NCBI GenBank assembly: GCA_026119935.1
Contig: JALRMH010000021.1
Span: 186,001 to 250,000 of the forward strand
Length of the DNA: 64,000 bases
Direction: 5' to 3'
DNA from: Endothia cerciana
Taxonomy: Eukaryota; Ascomycota; Sordariomycetes; Diaporthales; Cryphonectriaceae
Shown piece by piece: positions 22,312 through 33,084 of this stretch (positions within the stretch are counted from its first letter, which is position 1; each line of letters begins with the position of its first letter). Below the pieces are notes generated by a model, which saw only the letters and a list, made by a program, of their open reading frames with translations, did not search any database and was not told where the DNA came from. A program made the position numbers and the translations under genes.

Positions 22312-23781
22312 AAGGTCCTCAGGCCTCTGGGGCTCTAAACGATGGGTCTGTGATGAAGCGGGACCCCAGGACCCGTTCAGAGGAGTGGCTGTATCACGGT
22401 GTCCGTCAGAATTTACCTGTGGTCGATGGATCAATGGAAAAACTGGATACATGCTTTCTGACGAAGTCTCTCCTGCTCCACTCAGCGAGAGAGCACGAAG
22501 GTGGACATGTCTAGTCTCAGGGAGGGGATGAGACCTCATATTCCCCTAACGGCATATAGCAGGCCATATTCTAGATTGTCTCGGGCTCAAATATCCATGG
22601 CTAGTGAGATGGATCCCTCAATGGCGATCTTTGCGGGTAAATCCCAACAATCCTGTAATCAGCTGAACGGAGACAATGTTGCAACTCCTTCGGCGTATTG
22701 AAAGACTGACACAATTCTGCGCCAATCTTCATTGAGTGTTGGGTGTCTTACATTGGATATATACTAGTAGTGTCGATGCTCTGGTGAGCGCAATAAGAAT
22801 TGTCACCTCAAGCCGTTTGCGAAGCAGCATGGAGTGGCGCCCGCCGAATAGAATGAGTTCGGGCAGGGAAGGATGATTATGCTATTCCTAGTCCATATCC
22901 TGTATAGGAATACCAAGCGACCGGTTATACAACCTTTCCTATACGCCTTCTAGCACTCAAATGCTCCAGTTCTATACTCGGTGGACGGCTTGTGAACAAT
23001 TGCTCAATAGATTAAAACGAGCTGGGGACAGCCGGGCAGTTCATAGCAATAAGTTGTATCCTATGTAGGATATCAACAGAGCCCATATGAAAGTTACGGT
23101 TTGATTGGAAATGTTATTCATAACAGATGATCGTTATCTAGTGTTTTCCATAAGGAAAACAACCATACTAAAACCTGCTTCATACGGTAATGACTTTCCG
23201 GTGGTCAATCTGCGATGATATTTCGGCTTCCAATGTTGCGGGATGCCCCGCCGGTCTCCTTCATAACGCCCTTGATCCGGGCCGACCGACGATCAACATC
23301 TTCCGGTAAAATCTAGGTCTCGGATGGAATCGGAGGACCATTAATTATGCAGCGAATGGAGGCGCTGATCGTGCTCTTTCTTCAGTTGCTAGTCTACAAC
23401 TGGGAAGATATAGTATAGGTGGACAATGCATCAAAAGTCGCTGTCTAGACAGAACATCACAACACCTTAAAAAGACAGGAAAGGGTGAATAAAATGCCCC
23501 ACTCTATAAAATCTTCAATCCCATGCTAATTAATAAAGCTCATAAATTTTTTTAAAACAAGATATATTAAAGGCTATAATTACAAAGTGTACACGTGTTA
23601 TACGAGGTGATGTAATTATGCCTAAATGGTGGTGCTCCTCTAAAGACCAGCAGACTGTATAAAGAACATCACTCTTTTCTAATAATCTCTTGCTAATCTC
23701 AAACACATCCCACTCCTCTAGCCTCCAACATCCGGATATCTACAAAAGATTCACCCTCAGAATTACAAAGGTGCAAAAAAA
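22312..23781. other. Lower-GC intergenic stretch
   Basis: Base composition becomes clearly AT-richer from about 22.7 kb, with A/T runs near 23520-23600. No coding frame is supported. It could be an old RIP-mutated repeat, but I identify no transposase, LTR or terminal repeat. Confidence 0.45.
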
Positions 23782-23853
23782 GGACCTACTCGGACTCGAA
23801 CCAAGGACCTTGGGATCTGCAATCCCACGCTATAACCGCTTAGCTATAAGTCC
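23782..23853 (-). tRNA. tRNA-Cys (anticodon GCA)
   Basis: A complete 72-nt cloverleaf folds on the minus strand: acceptor stem GGACTTA/TAGGTCC (one G-T pair), D stem GCTA/TAGC, anticodon stem TGGGA/TCCCA with loop TTGCAGA (anticodon GCA), and T stem CTTGG/CCGAG with loop TTCGAGT. The A box (TAGCTAAGCGGTTA) and B box (GGTTCGAGTCC) fit RNA polymerase III promoters. The acceptor stem is followed at once by seven T, a normal Pol III terminator. There is no intron. It lies in an AT-rich gene-poor stretch, so an active gene and a tRNA-derived repeat copy are both possible. Confidence 0.9.
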
Positions 23854-26040
23854 TGGTAAATACCTATTTTATCGCGAAAATAAAGGATATATATATTCAA
23901 TCTCATCTGAGCCAAACCCTCCAGGAATTGCACCAGCTTTACAAGCCTTATAATTTGAAGAATCTTAGTTCATGAACATCTGCTTCAATATGGGAGACTG
24001 TGGTTGCTAAGCATTACTAATACAATCTATATATGCTATAATGGTGAGTTATAGAATGGCATACTAGGAAGTAACTGAGTAAGCTTTTATTCGCTAGTAA
24101 ATCCATCACTGGTATTGTAATGTAATGCGGTGAAAAAAGGAGTGCTGTTCCTAGATATTAAGGACATCCTGTATGAACCAGTTGGCATCGGAGATGTTTT
24201 ACGTAGAACAACATCTCCACGATTTCAATATGGTAGTGCGGGAGAATGATAATCTTAGTTGTTTTATGGGTCGATACTGTTGAGTCTTGTTCATCAATGA
24301 CTTAATGCTGTCCTGAGGCCCAGCTACGCCCGGCTGCCTGTTCTACTGGCCTTGGCCGTGGCCGGACGGTTCAACACTTATACCCTAGGGGATGGAAGCC
24401 GGCCATTCAGTGCGCAGTCCAAGGCTTTCAGAACAGACCCGGGCGGAGATGAGTCTCCCTTTGTGTGCCGCGGTGATCATCTTGATCAGACTGCCGGACC
24501 CCTGTGGTTGCTGTTGTGAGGGCGCATCTACATGAGAATAGAGGGCGTGCCGAGCGAAGGAGTGATCGAAGGCGCCAGGTCATGAAGAGAAGTGTTGGCG
24601 ATCGAAATATGAAGTTGGAGGAGGTGAGGCGCACCAAGGCCTCTCTCTCCCTGTAAAAATTGTTACGTGTTGGCTGTCCCACTGTGCATTTCTCTCAAGC
24701 CCTTTAGTCTTCATTTTCCACGAGACGCATAGAGTAGTCTCGAGCCCTTCCAAGGTTAGTCGAGTCGTCAGACGTGGCATTTCGGCGGAATTTTGCAGGC
24801 GGGCAGTGCCAGCGAATCGGGAGATGAACATGATTACATGTAATTGGGGCGGATCCGAAACTAGAAGCACCTGCTATGAAGAAAGACTTCTTTTAATCCT
24901 CGTAGTACCTTTAAGGGCGGCTATCGCTTCATGCTGATTTCCTCCCCGAGCCACAACCTCTATTTTCATTCTCAGGCCCCGGAGATATCGAAATGTCGGA
25001 CACGAAGAGGCACATGCAGGTCAACGAGAACATCGTTGACAAAGCCCCGCTTGTCATCTTCCTCGTGTGTCCTTGACTTTGAGGAGCCAATGCGCAACGG
25101 AAGAAGCCTACACGAGCGGTGGAAGGCAGTGCTTCACGGATCCTGCGTGATATTCCCTTCCAGATTTACCGGACTGAAAGCTCTCAATGCATCTCAGATG
25201 GTGACGCCCCCGCCGAGGAGAATCCTAATCCGTAGTGCGTCACTTGACGGCAGAGGTTGAGCCTTGTCTTGAAGGCTGTTGATTCCTTGCAGATCTGCAG
25301 AGGGCTGTGTGACTATATAGTGCGTAGTTGAAGGAGTTAGTGTCGGGGGACCCGACATTTTATTCGTATCCATAACTCCAGGTCCGCGCTCTTTTCGATG
25401 TGGCGTCCCGATGATCTCTGCTTCGCGATTGACCCACTACTCCGAGTTTCTTGGATGCAGAGCTTGCTCACGTCTCCAATGAAGACGACTCGCTCCAAGA
25501 ACGCGACATGCATCGGGGATGTTGAACGCCCTTCGGTCTGCATTCCAACGACCGCAGACGCCTCGCAGTCGTATCCTAAGCAGCAAGTTCGGGGGTGTAG
25601 ACTTAGCGGCGTCAAGTGCTTACTCTCACAAATCCAACGTCTCAGCTCCGCGCCATCTCGTCGGTGGCTCATCCAGACAATACGGCGGTCAGCGGTGTGG
25701 CCCAGTAGTCGCTGCCTGGTGATTTTGTGGAGCCCCTCTGCACACTACTACCGGAGGGAAGACCATAGGCCAGTCGTCACTTCGTACTCGCGCAATGATG
25801 CTGAGAAGGATTACGGTATAATCGATCCCTCTTCGTATCCTGATTTTGTTTTGGCTGACGTTTCTATTTGCACCACCAGTTTGCAACGTTGCTCTGCTCA
25901 GCTCAGCTCTGTGAGGCGCCGCTATGGAGCAATACACCATGGATGATGCCCAGCCAGGTCATGCACCCCAATGTTGAGGGCAGCCAAGGACTAATACCGA
26001 GTGAGGTCACAGTTACCTAGGTATGCTAGGCACATACCAA
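23854..26040. other. Intergenic, possible gene debris
   Basis: AT-rich to about 24.3 kb, then mixed composition. At 25440-25560 (+) one frame reads DAELAHVSNEDDSLQERDMH and a shifted frame DVERPSVCIPTTADASQS. Together these faintly resemble the middle of a HET domain, but stops interrupt and I do not call a gene. Confidence 0.35.
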
Positions 26041-26046
26041 AGCAGA

Positions 26047-26053
26047 TATAAAA
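26047..26053 (+). promoter_or_regulatory. Candidate TATA box of the small secreted protein gene
   Basis: TATAAAA about 142 bp upstream of the ATG at 26195, a reasonable distance for a fungal core promoter with a leader. Inferred from position only. Confidence 0.4.
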
Positions 26054-26122
26054 TGAAGCGGGACGCCTTCAACGACAACATCCACGGATATCAGATCACA
26101 CAACCATTCAGATCGATCCCCC

Positions 26123-26193
26123 AGTCTCAAAGGCCCAAGTCATCCAATCTACGAACCTCGAGTCTCAAAGACCCAAATCGTCCAATCTATCAA
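26123..26193 (+). repeat. 38-bp direct duplication in the leader
   Basis: AGTCTCAAAGGCCCAAGTCA... (26123-26160) is repeated with a few substitutions from 26161 to 26193, ending one base before the ATG of the small secreted protein gene. Confidence 0.85.
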
Positions 26194-26194
26194 C

Positions 26195-26560
26195 ATGCAG
26201 ACCACCGTCACCTTCTCGCTCCTCGCCGCCGCCCTGAGCGGTCTCGCGTCCGCTGCGACACCCAACGTCTTCATCAACGCGTTCAGCTACGCAACCGATG
26301 CGAACACCACCCTGACCCTCAACTTGGGAGAGATCTTCTCCGGCTCTACGGGGCTTGACCAAATATCGACTCTGTACCTCACCGGTCTCTCCAACGCCGA
26401 GCTCTCCATCGACACTGTCGTCTGCACCCCGTACAAGGATGCCGAAGCCAGCGTGATCGGCGGCCTGCCGTTCTACGCGGCCTCTCCCGCTGCCTATCTC
26501 TCAACAAACGAGGTCGCGATTGGCAGCATCTACTGCTCCAGCACTGCCCTGAGCTATTAA
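26195..26560 (+). CDS. Small secreted protein, unknown function
   Basis: A single-exon frame of 121 aa. Residues 1 to about 20 (MQTTVTFSLLAAALSGLASA) are a textbook signal peptide with an ASA-A-type cleavage site. The mature chain of about 100 residues is neutral to acidic and rich in Ser, Thr, Ala and Leu. It contains two Cys (VVCTPYKD and IYCSST) that could form one disulphide. No transmembrane segment or GPI signal follows. Codon use is C-ending like the conserved genes nearby, although the gene stands alone among debris and AT-rich DNA. Size and secretion fit the broad class of small secreted fungal proteins (effector or wall-associated), but no family is recognised and host interaction is only speculation. 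Confidence 0.8.
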   Translation: MQTTVTFSLLAAALSGLASAATPNVFINAFSYATDANTTLTLNLGEIFSGSTGLDQISTLYLTGLSNAELSIDTVVCTPYKDAEASVIGGLPFYAASPAAYLSTNEVAIGSIYCSSTALSY

Positions 26561-27229
26561 GGACGGGGTTTGAGGTATTAGATGGGGTTCGAAGACTATG
26601 CTAGTGACCGGCTACTCGATCGCCAAGATTCTCGAGTTGGCCTTTGCATGATTTACGAGAAAGCATTCGTGATGAACGCGTCTTGATCTGGAGAGGACTT
26701 AGGTTGTGGAAGGGACAGACGGACGTTTTCAATGTTGACATACTAGATTTCTCATGCAATATAATACCTTGGATATCCCAAGAAGTCTTAGAAATTGGCC
26801 CTCTAGAACCTTGCTAGAAGACTTTCCAAGATACTCCAAGTTTCCCGTGGCAGTTCCATAAGGATGCAGGACTCGTGAATTTTTGGAACTTACCACCTTA
26901 TGGCAAGAGGGACAGGCACCTGGGTGTGAAGCAGAATATCTACTTAGGTAGCTAGATTGACGTTCTAGAATACGTAGCAAGGTTTAGGAGCGGTGAGGTG
27001 AGAACGAAGGGGGGGGGGGGTATATGTTTTGGAAGGTCTTCTGCAGCCCAACTCGTGCCTGCCCATTTGGAGCATACAGAGTACTTTCCCAAGCTGTAAG
27101 GTATTCCAGGCAGGCGTGTGACCAGCACTGAACTCGCTCTTTGCCTTCCCTGCCGGCACCCAGAAGTCACACCCTTCCATTCCGACTAAGCTGCACCTCG
27201 ACAACACCGTGCACACCGCGTCAGTCAAC
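26561..27229. other. Intergenic
   Basis: No gene seen. It includes a G-run near 27010. Confidence 0.5.
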
Positions 27230-27738
27230 ATGGCAGGAAAGCAGGCATCGGAACAGCCTCCTGCAGGCCAGCCCGCGCAGTCGTCTTCGGCAACCCAGCC
27301 AGCGTTGACCGTAGCCAGTCCTCACACGGTCCCCCCGTGAGTACACAATCCTCTAGCAAATCGTTTCAGCAGCCCATCGCGGGATAGCTATCGTTATCAC
27401 CCGACCCAATGGTGAGAAGATGGAGATCTACCCTGCTACGCAGCGGCAGCTGAGTCGCTTGGTCAGCGACTTCTTGAGCGGAAGGACCAATAAACAGGGA
27501 GCTCCCCCTCCCCCCGCCGGAACCCAAACACGAGCAGTACGCAGAGTCATGATCTGCTTGATGTTGAGGTGCTGACAACGTCGAAGCCGAGCAAGACTAA
27601 GGAGGCCAAGGCTTTGTCAAAGACTGAGAAGGTAGGCCTAGTTATTCAAGCGGCGCCTGTTCGCTTGACGCTGATGATACACAACAGTCGCAACACCAAC
27701 CCCGAACTGGCAAGGTCAAGAGACGGCCTCACTAGACC
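27230..27738 (+). pseudogene. Small basic-tailed gene of unknown function, frame-disrupted
   Basis: Starts MAGKQASEQPPAGQPAQSSS and reaches a good donor (GTGAGT at 27337). The next coding-like piece reads IVITRPNGEKMEIYPATQRQ and LVSDFLSGRTNKQGAP. It then continues in a second frame (PEPKHEQYAES) and a third (HDLLDVEVLTTSKPSKTKEA), and after an intron with a good acceptor near 27688 ends QHQPRTGKVKRRPH. The pieces do not join by splicing; two of the breaks sit at C-runs (27331-27336 and near 27500). Either the gene has decayed or the assembly has homopolymer errors. A further orphan tail, VDVVDVKKEEKDMDMKT, lies at 28725-28776. No known family. Confidence 0.35.
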
Positions 27739-27774
27739 CCTCTGCAAGAGAAACTGCAAGAACCTGTAGAGGAA

Positions 27775-28580
27775 TTAGCTGTGTGACTGGGAATTTTGGA
27801 AGAAGATGCGAACCTCCTGGCGAGCTATGCGCTCTCTCATGTGCTCGTCATTGTCTTGGGTATGAAGCCGGTTTGTGCTATGGAAGTTGTCTTTTACAAG
27901 CTCGTATTGATGGTCGAGATTCTCGATGAGCATTCCGGTGATCTCGGGGAGACAGAACTGATCGTAAGTGCCTCTTGTATCCTGACATGGCCGTAGACCT
28001 GGAAAACCACCAAATTTTGCATGTTGAGACCCAGGAAATCTGTAGTCGGGGTCCCAACGGATATCATATTGTGTACCAACACCTGAAGGCTCATCCTCGA
28101 GAAGTCGGTCTCGGTATAAACCCTCTCTGAAACGTCAAGCTCCTGTGGATCATTATAGGGCATCGGCGCTGGTCCTGGAGGCTTGACGGATGACAGTGCA
28201 ATGGCCAAGCAAGCCTCTTGACAGAGCTGAGCTGCTATTTCGTGGTTCTGCGTCATAGCTGACTGAACAAGCTGGTGGATGCTTTGAGGAAGAGCACCAC
28301 TGGAATCCAAAACCTTGGTATGATCGAAACACATAAGTATTCTCTTGAGAACTCGACAAGGTAGTCCGTAGCTTCCGTCAACGTCTCTCTCAACAGGGAC
28401 AATCGATGGTCAAAGCCTCTGTAACGTGCTGGGCTCTCGTTGTAAATCTTCAGAATCTCGTTTACTGAGGAAGAGATCACTCACCCTCTTGATGCGAGCA
28501 TCGGTCGATGTCGAAAGAAGCTCGATCAAGTAAGCATTGCTGGCGAGCCGAGCCGAAAACTGCACGGCAGTGTTGGACAT
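27775..28580 (-). CDS. Hypothetical multi-exon protein, structure unresolved
   Basis: Starts MSNTAVQFSARLASNAYLIE at 28580. A very short intron (37 nt, GTGAGT...GAAG) would join it to IYNESPARYRGFDHRLSLLR. The following frame change near 28335 is not resolved by a convincing intron. The main body reads SAMTQNHEIAAQLCQEACLA, then MPYNDPQELDVSERVYTETD and HNMISVGTPTTDFLGLNMQN. After an intron of about 50 nt it continues FCLPEITGMLIENLDHQYEL and DEHMRERIARQEVRIFFQNS to a stop at 27775-27777. The start resembles helical N-terminal domains found on many fungal NLR-like and ankyrin proteins, but nothing follows it; that likeness is only a guess. It could be a gene or a relic with one indel. Confidence 0.45.
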
Positions 28581-29802
28581 TTTGACGGAGCGTGTGTTGG
28601 TGGGTAGGTTGAGAGAAGAGGTCCAAGGTGTGTCCTTTCCACGTTGAAAAGGCTTTCCTACCCAGGTGTGAACTGAAACTGACCGCTATGCAGCGCGCCG
28701 CTCAGCTGTCTGTGGACAACAAGGTCGACGTGGTCGACGTCAAGAAGGAGGAAAAGGACATGGACATGAAGACGTAGTAGTGCTGAAGAGGCGCCATGAT
28801 GAGATAGATGACCCGATCAAGGGCCACCATCGCTTAAGCTTGTAACACAGAATGGCATCCTCAGTGCCAACAAGATGGGAGTCACCGGATTCATCAAAAC
28901 GGGCAGGGTTGAGTACTGGAAACATGATTAGCACCCTGCACAATTAACGACACTCAAGCCCTCAGCCACGTGTATTATCTATTGAGGAGGAAAGGGCGTT
29001 TCCACTAGTGCCTGACCTGTTGGTCAGTGCGTTTTGTGGTGTTTATCTCCTCGGCCAGAGGGCCGAGCCAGTTTAGATTCTTTTCTCTTCAAGCAACAAT
29101 GGAAACAGTTCATCAAAACAACATTATCATGGGTCCTTTGTTAGTGATTGTCTCCGTGGCCATGGCTTCCATATCCACCGGAAAATGCTTTAAGAGAATA
29201 TGTACGCATGAAAGAAGGAAGGTTGCTACTAAGTACCTGACAGGTGTAAATCCTAACCAGTGGCACTTCCTGAGAGAACTGTGCTGGAGGGGCCGGAGAG
29301 CGATTCTTGGGATGCACCATCTGCTCGTAACTTCAGAGCTGAAGCCTGAAGCACGAGCTCGCCATCCAGCACGGGTAGTCAAGAGGACAAGTCACGAGAG
29401 CAGGACCTCTGGGTCAACAGGACGGTAGGATCACCAATTCCATATCAACAATAAGTCTGAGCCAGGAACTTCTGCAAAAAAAAAACACGGCGGAAATGGG
29501 AGGTCTGATATCCAAATTGTGGTGATATGTATGGTCGGGCCCGATTCGCAAGACGCAGGCACCAGATACCCTAACCCTGCCGCGATGTCCTGACCGCTGA
29601 CGTCGGTTCCCAACGCTCCACGCCACTTCATGCAAAGCGGCGTGCATAATCGATAGAGCTGGTCGTAAGATTAATCACTCTATCCCAAATTCAATCAGTT
29701 TCCCCAGGAGCACGACGAGGCGCCCGCCGTCTACCGCAAGACCATCAAGTTTACGTTTATGCCCTCCCACCACCACGACCACCCTCTCCGACAGCCACCA
29801 CC
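28581..29802. other. Intergenic, possible debris
   Basis: Apart from the short coding-like tail at 28725-28776, nothing is supported. A 133-codon frame at 29027-29428 (+) has no recognisable features. Confidence 0.4.
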
Positions 29803-32665
29803 ATGAGTGGACGGCTCCTGGCAGCGGGGATCGTGCCCCTTACCACACGACGCGCCGCCGCCCTCCCAGAAGCCGCCGTCCGCCAGTATCACCGCTTCCG
29901 CTTTCCGACCGGCGGCCTACAGCGCGCCGATGCGGCGATTCGAGCGACACGGCAGCGCATGTGGTTCCCGGGGAATGCCTTCCACAATGCAGTCACTGCA
30001 CGCAACGCCTCGTTCGCGAGGTTCTTGCCCAAGTTAGCGGCCAAGTTCATCAGAATACCGGCCATGTTTGGGGGCTTGATGATTGGTGGCGTCGCATGGA
30101 TACAGTATCAGGCCATACGTGAGTGTGCCCGGGGGAAAGGATGAACATGTCGGAGCTGATACATTTACAGAGGTCAGCAACTCGGCGACGGAGATGTTCA
30201 AAAATGCGAAGGGCATGGCCTCGGACACAGCTTCGAGTCTGTTCGGTGGCGCAAAAGATATCGCCGATCAGATAGGGAGAGGATGGGAGAACACAAAAGA
30301 CTCCGTAGAAATGCCGGAATGGATGCAGAAGATACTGCGGTTACAGGAGGAGATGGGCACAGGCGGTGAACGAGGAGGACCAGGCCCAGGAAATGAGCCG
30401 CCGAAATATGGCAAGGCCGCAGCGCTGGCTAGCGCATCGGCAGGCGCCTTCACCGTTGTGGAAGACGACCGGGACGGCGAGGAGATTGCGAAAGACGACC
30501 AGATGATGGTCCTGACCAAGAAGATGATCGAGATCCGAAACATCCTCTCCAAGGTCGGCCAGTCGAGCGCGCTCACCTTGCCGTCCATCGTTGTCATCGG
30601 ATCACAGTCATCTGGGAAGAGTTCGGTTTTAGAGGCCATCGTGGGCCACGAGTTTTTGCCGAAGGGTTCCAACATGGTGACACGGAGACCGATCGAGCTC
30701 ACACTGATCAACACTCCTGAAACCAACTCCGAATACGGCGAGTTCCCGGATCTGGGTTTCAAGACGACAGATTTCTCGTCGATACAGAGGACACTCACAG
30801 ATCTCAACCTAGCTGTGCCGGACACCGAATGTGTGTCTGACGACCCGATACGGCTCAGCATTTACTCCCGAAGCGTTCCGGACCTATCTCTCATCGACCT
30901 GCCTGGTTACATTCAGGTGGTCGGCCAAAACCAGCCTCTTGAGTTGAAGCAAAAGATCACGGAGTTGTGTGACAAGTATATACAACCTCCAAACGTCATT
31001 CTCGCCATATCTGCCGCAGATGTCGACTTGGCCAACTCGACAGCATTGCGGGCGAGCAGGAGAGTAGACCCACGGGGCGAGAGGACAATTGGTGTAGTCA
31101 CCAAGATGGACCTGGTAGATCCTGTGCGAGGTGCGGCTATTCTGTCAGACAAGCAGTACCCCTTACGCCTCGGCTATGTTGGAGTCGTCACCCGCGCACC
31201 TGGCGTTTCGGGACTGTTCAAGAAAGGCACCGGCGGTAATCTGACGTCCGTCATTGCGAAGAACGAGAACGCGTATTTCTCATCGCATCCACTTGAATTT
31301 GGAGCCGAGGCAGGGAAGAACGTTGGCACACTCACCCTGCGCAAGAAGCTCATGCACGTCCTGGAGCAGACTATGTCCGCCAGTCTTCAGAGCACACACG
31401 ACGCCATCAAGCAAGAACTCGAGGAAGCCACTTACGAGTTCAAAGTGCAATACAACGACCGACCTCTGTCAGCGGAATCGTATCTCGCCGAGAGCCTGGA
31501 CGCGTTTAAGCACTCCTTCAAGCAATTCACCGAGGAGTTTGGCAGACCACAAATGCAAGAGATCCTCAAGAAGGAACTTGACCAGCGCGTCCTCGACCTT
31601 CTCGCCCTGCGCTACTGGAACAAGCCCATTACCGACCTATCCCAGCCGCCACCTGAGGCCGACACGCTCGCCGACCTGCCCAAGGCTGATCCTAATTCGC
31701 CTTACTGGCATCGGCAGCTCGACGCCTCAGCATCCGCCCTTACAAAGCTCGGTGTGGGCCGCCTGGCGACGAGCGCGGTAGCAAGCGCGATTCGGTCGCA
31801 CGTCGAGCAGCTGATCGCGCAGTCGACATTCGCGAACCACCCATTCGCACGCGAGGCCATCACAAACGCCGCGTCGACTATTCTCAACGAGAGGTTCTAC
31901 AGCACGAGCGACCAGGTCGAAAACTGCATTAAGCCGTACAAGTTTGAGATCGATGTCGAAGATCGAGAGTGGTCAGCCGGTCGAGAGCATGTCGGTGGCG
32001 TGCTCAAGGGCGAGCTAGAAGCGTGCCAGGGCGCGCTGTCGAACCTGGAGAAGGCGGTTGGCGGACGGAGGAAGTTGAAGGAGGTGATGAACTTCGTGGA
32101 CAAGTGCCGCAAGGGAGATATCATCGTCGAGGGAGAGGGAAGGATGGGTGCCGGTGGATTTAGTGCTGCGTTGCTGGAGAAGGGTACGCACGACCCACTC
32201 TTCTTCATTGACATATCAAGCTGACACATCTCAGGCCGAGAGGCAGTCTTCCTCCGCGACCGGGCCGACATAATCAACATGCGCCTCCTCGCCGTCAAGT
32301 CCCGCCAATGCAAAGACCTCGAGAACAAGTACTACTGTCCGGAGGTCTTCCTGAACGCGGCCGCCTCCAAGCTCGCCCAGACCGCCGTGCTGTTCCTCAA
32401 CGTCGAGCTGCTATCCGAGTTCTACTACAACTTCCCACGGGAGCTCGACGTGCGGCTGGGCCGGCACCTGTCCGAGGACCAGATTGAGCGGTTCGCAGAG
32501 GAGGACCCCAAGATCAAGAGGCACCTGGAGGTTATCAGGAGGAAGGAGCTGCTGGAGCTTGTGTTGGAGAAGATGGAGAGCCTGAGGCAGCTCGAGGGGC
32601 GGGAGAGGCCGAGGCACGAGGCCGAGGCGAAGCGGGAACGGGGTGGACGATGGGGCCTGTTCTGA
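29803..32665 (+). CDS. MGM1: Mitochondrial dynamin-like GTPase Mgm1 (OPA1 orthologue)
   Basis: Mgm1 drives inner-membrane fusion and cristae shape. Exons are 29803-30118, 30171-32183 and 32235-32665; frames join exactly to give 919 aa. The N-terminus is a basic, Arg-rich presequence (residues 1 to about 75), then one inner-membrane helix (MFGGLMIGGVAWIQYQAI, about 88-105). Next comes a polar linker where rhomboid (Pcp1) cleavage produces the short form in yeast; an Ala/Ser-rich segment (AALASASAGAF, about 190-200) is a candidate site. The GTPase domain shows G1 GSQSSGKSS near 248, G3 DLPGY near 348 and G4 TKMD near 416. The stalk and C-terminal assembly region continue to LEVIRRKELLELVLEKMESL. 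Everything looks intact and typical. The ATG at 29803 has a good context (CCACCATG). Confidence 0.97.
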
Positions 32666-33084
32666 GATTGTCCACAATGCGGCGCGAGTTCAGGTGATCG
32701 GAGTCGTCGGTCTGCTCTATACCAATGATTCACGAAATATCATCTACAGTAAAGGGGCGGAGGAGTTACACGGTCGGTCGTTCGTTGAGGGGTCGAGTTA
32801 TCGACCAACTGCTTTCTCTACTCACAGCGAGCCGTATACAGGATCAAATCACACACATCTCAGACCACGGCCGGACGCTTCTACCGTCTTCCCCATGCTG
32901 CTTCTGATCCCCGCCCACCTCGGCAGGTGGCTCGTTTCCATTGTTGGCTATGAGTCTAAGTAGATAGATGTACATGCGGTGAGGGAGATCGTCCGCTCTG
33001 CATCTCGTAGATCGCCAGCCGCAATGCGCAACGCCGACCATGCCCGAGATCATGGCCACATCTGTCGTACACAACCGCAGCATG
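32666..33084. other. Intergenic, convergent 3' ends
   Basis: 3' regions of MGM1 and the zinc-transporter gene. No coding signal. Confidence 0.6.

Noticed and set aside
22700..24300. AT-rich stretch as a transposon
   Set aside because: No transposase, reverse-transcriptase motif, LTR or terminal inverted repeat could be recognised; only composition differs.
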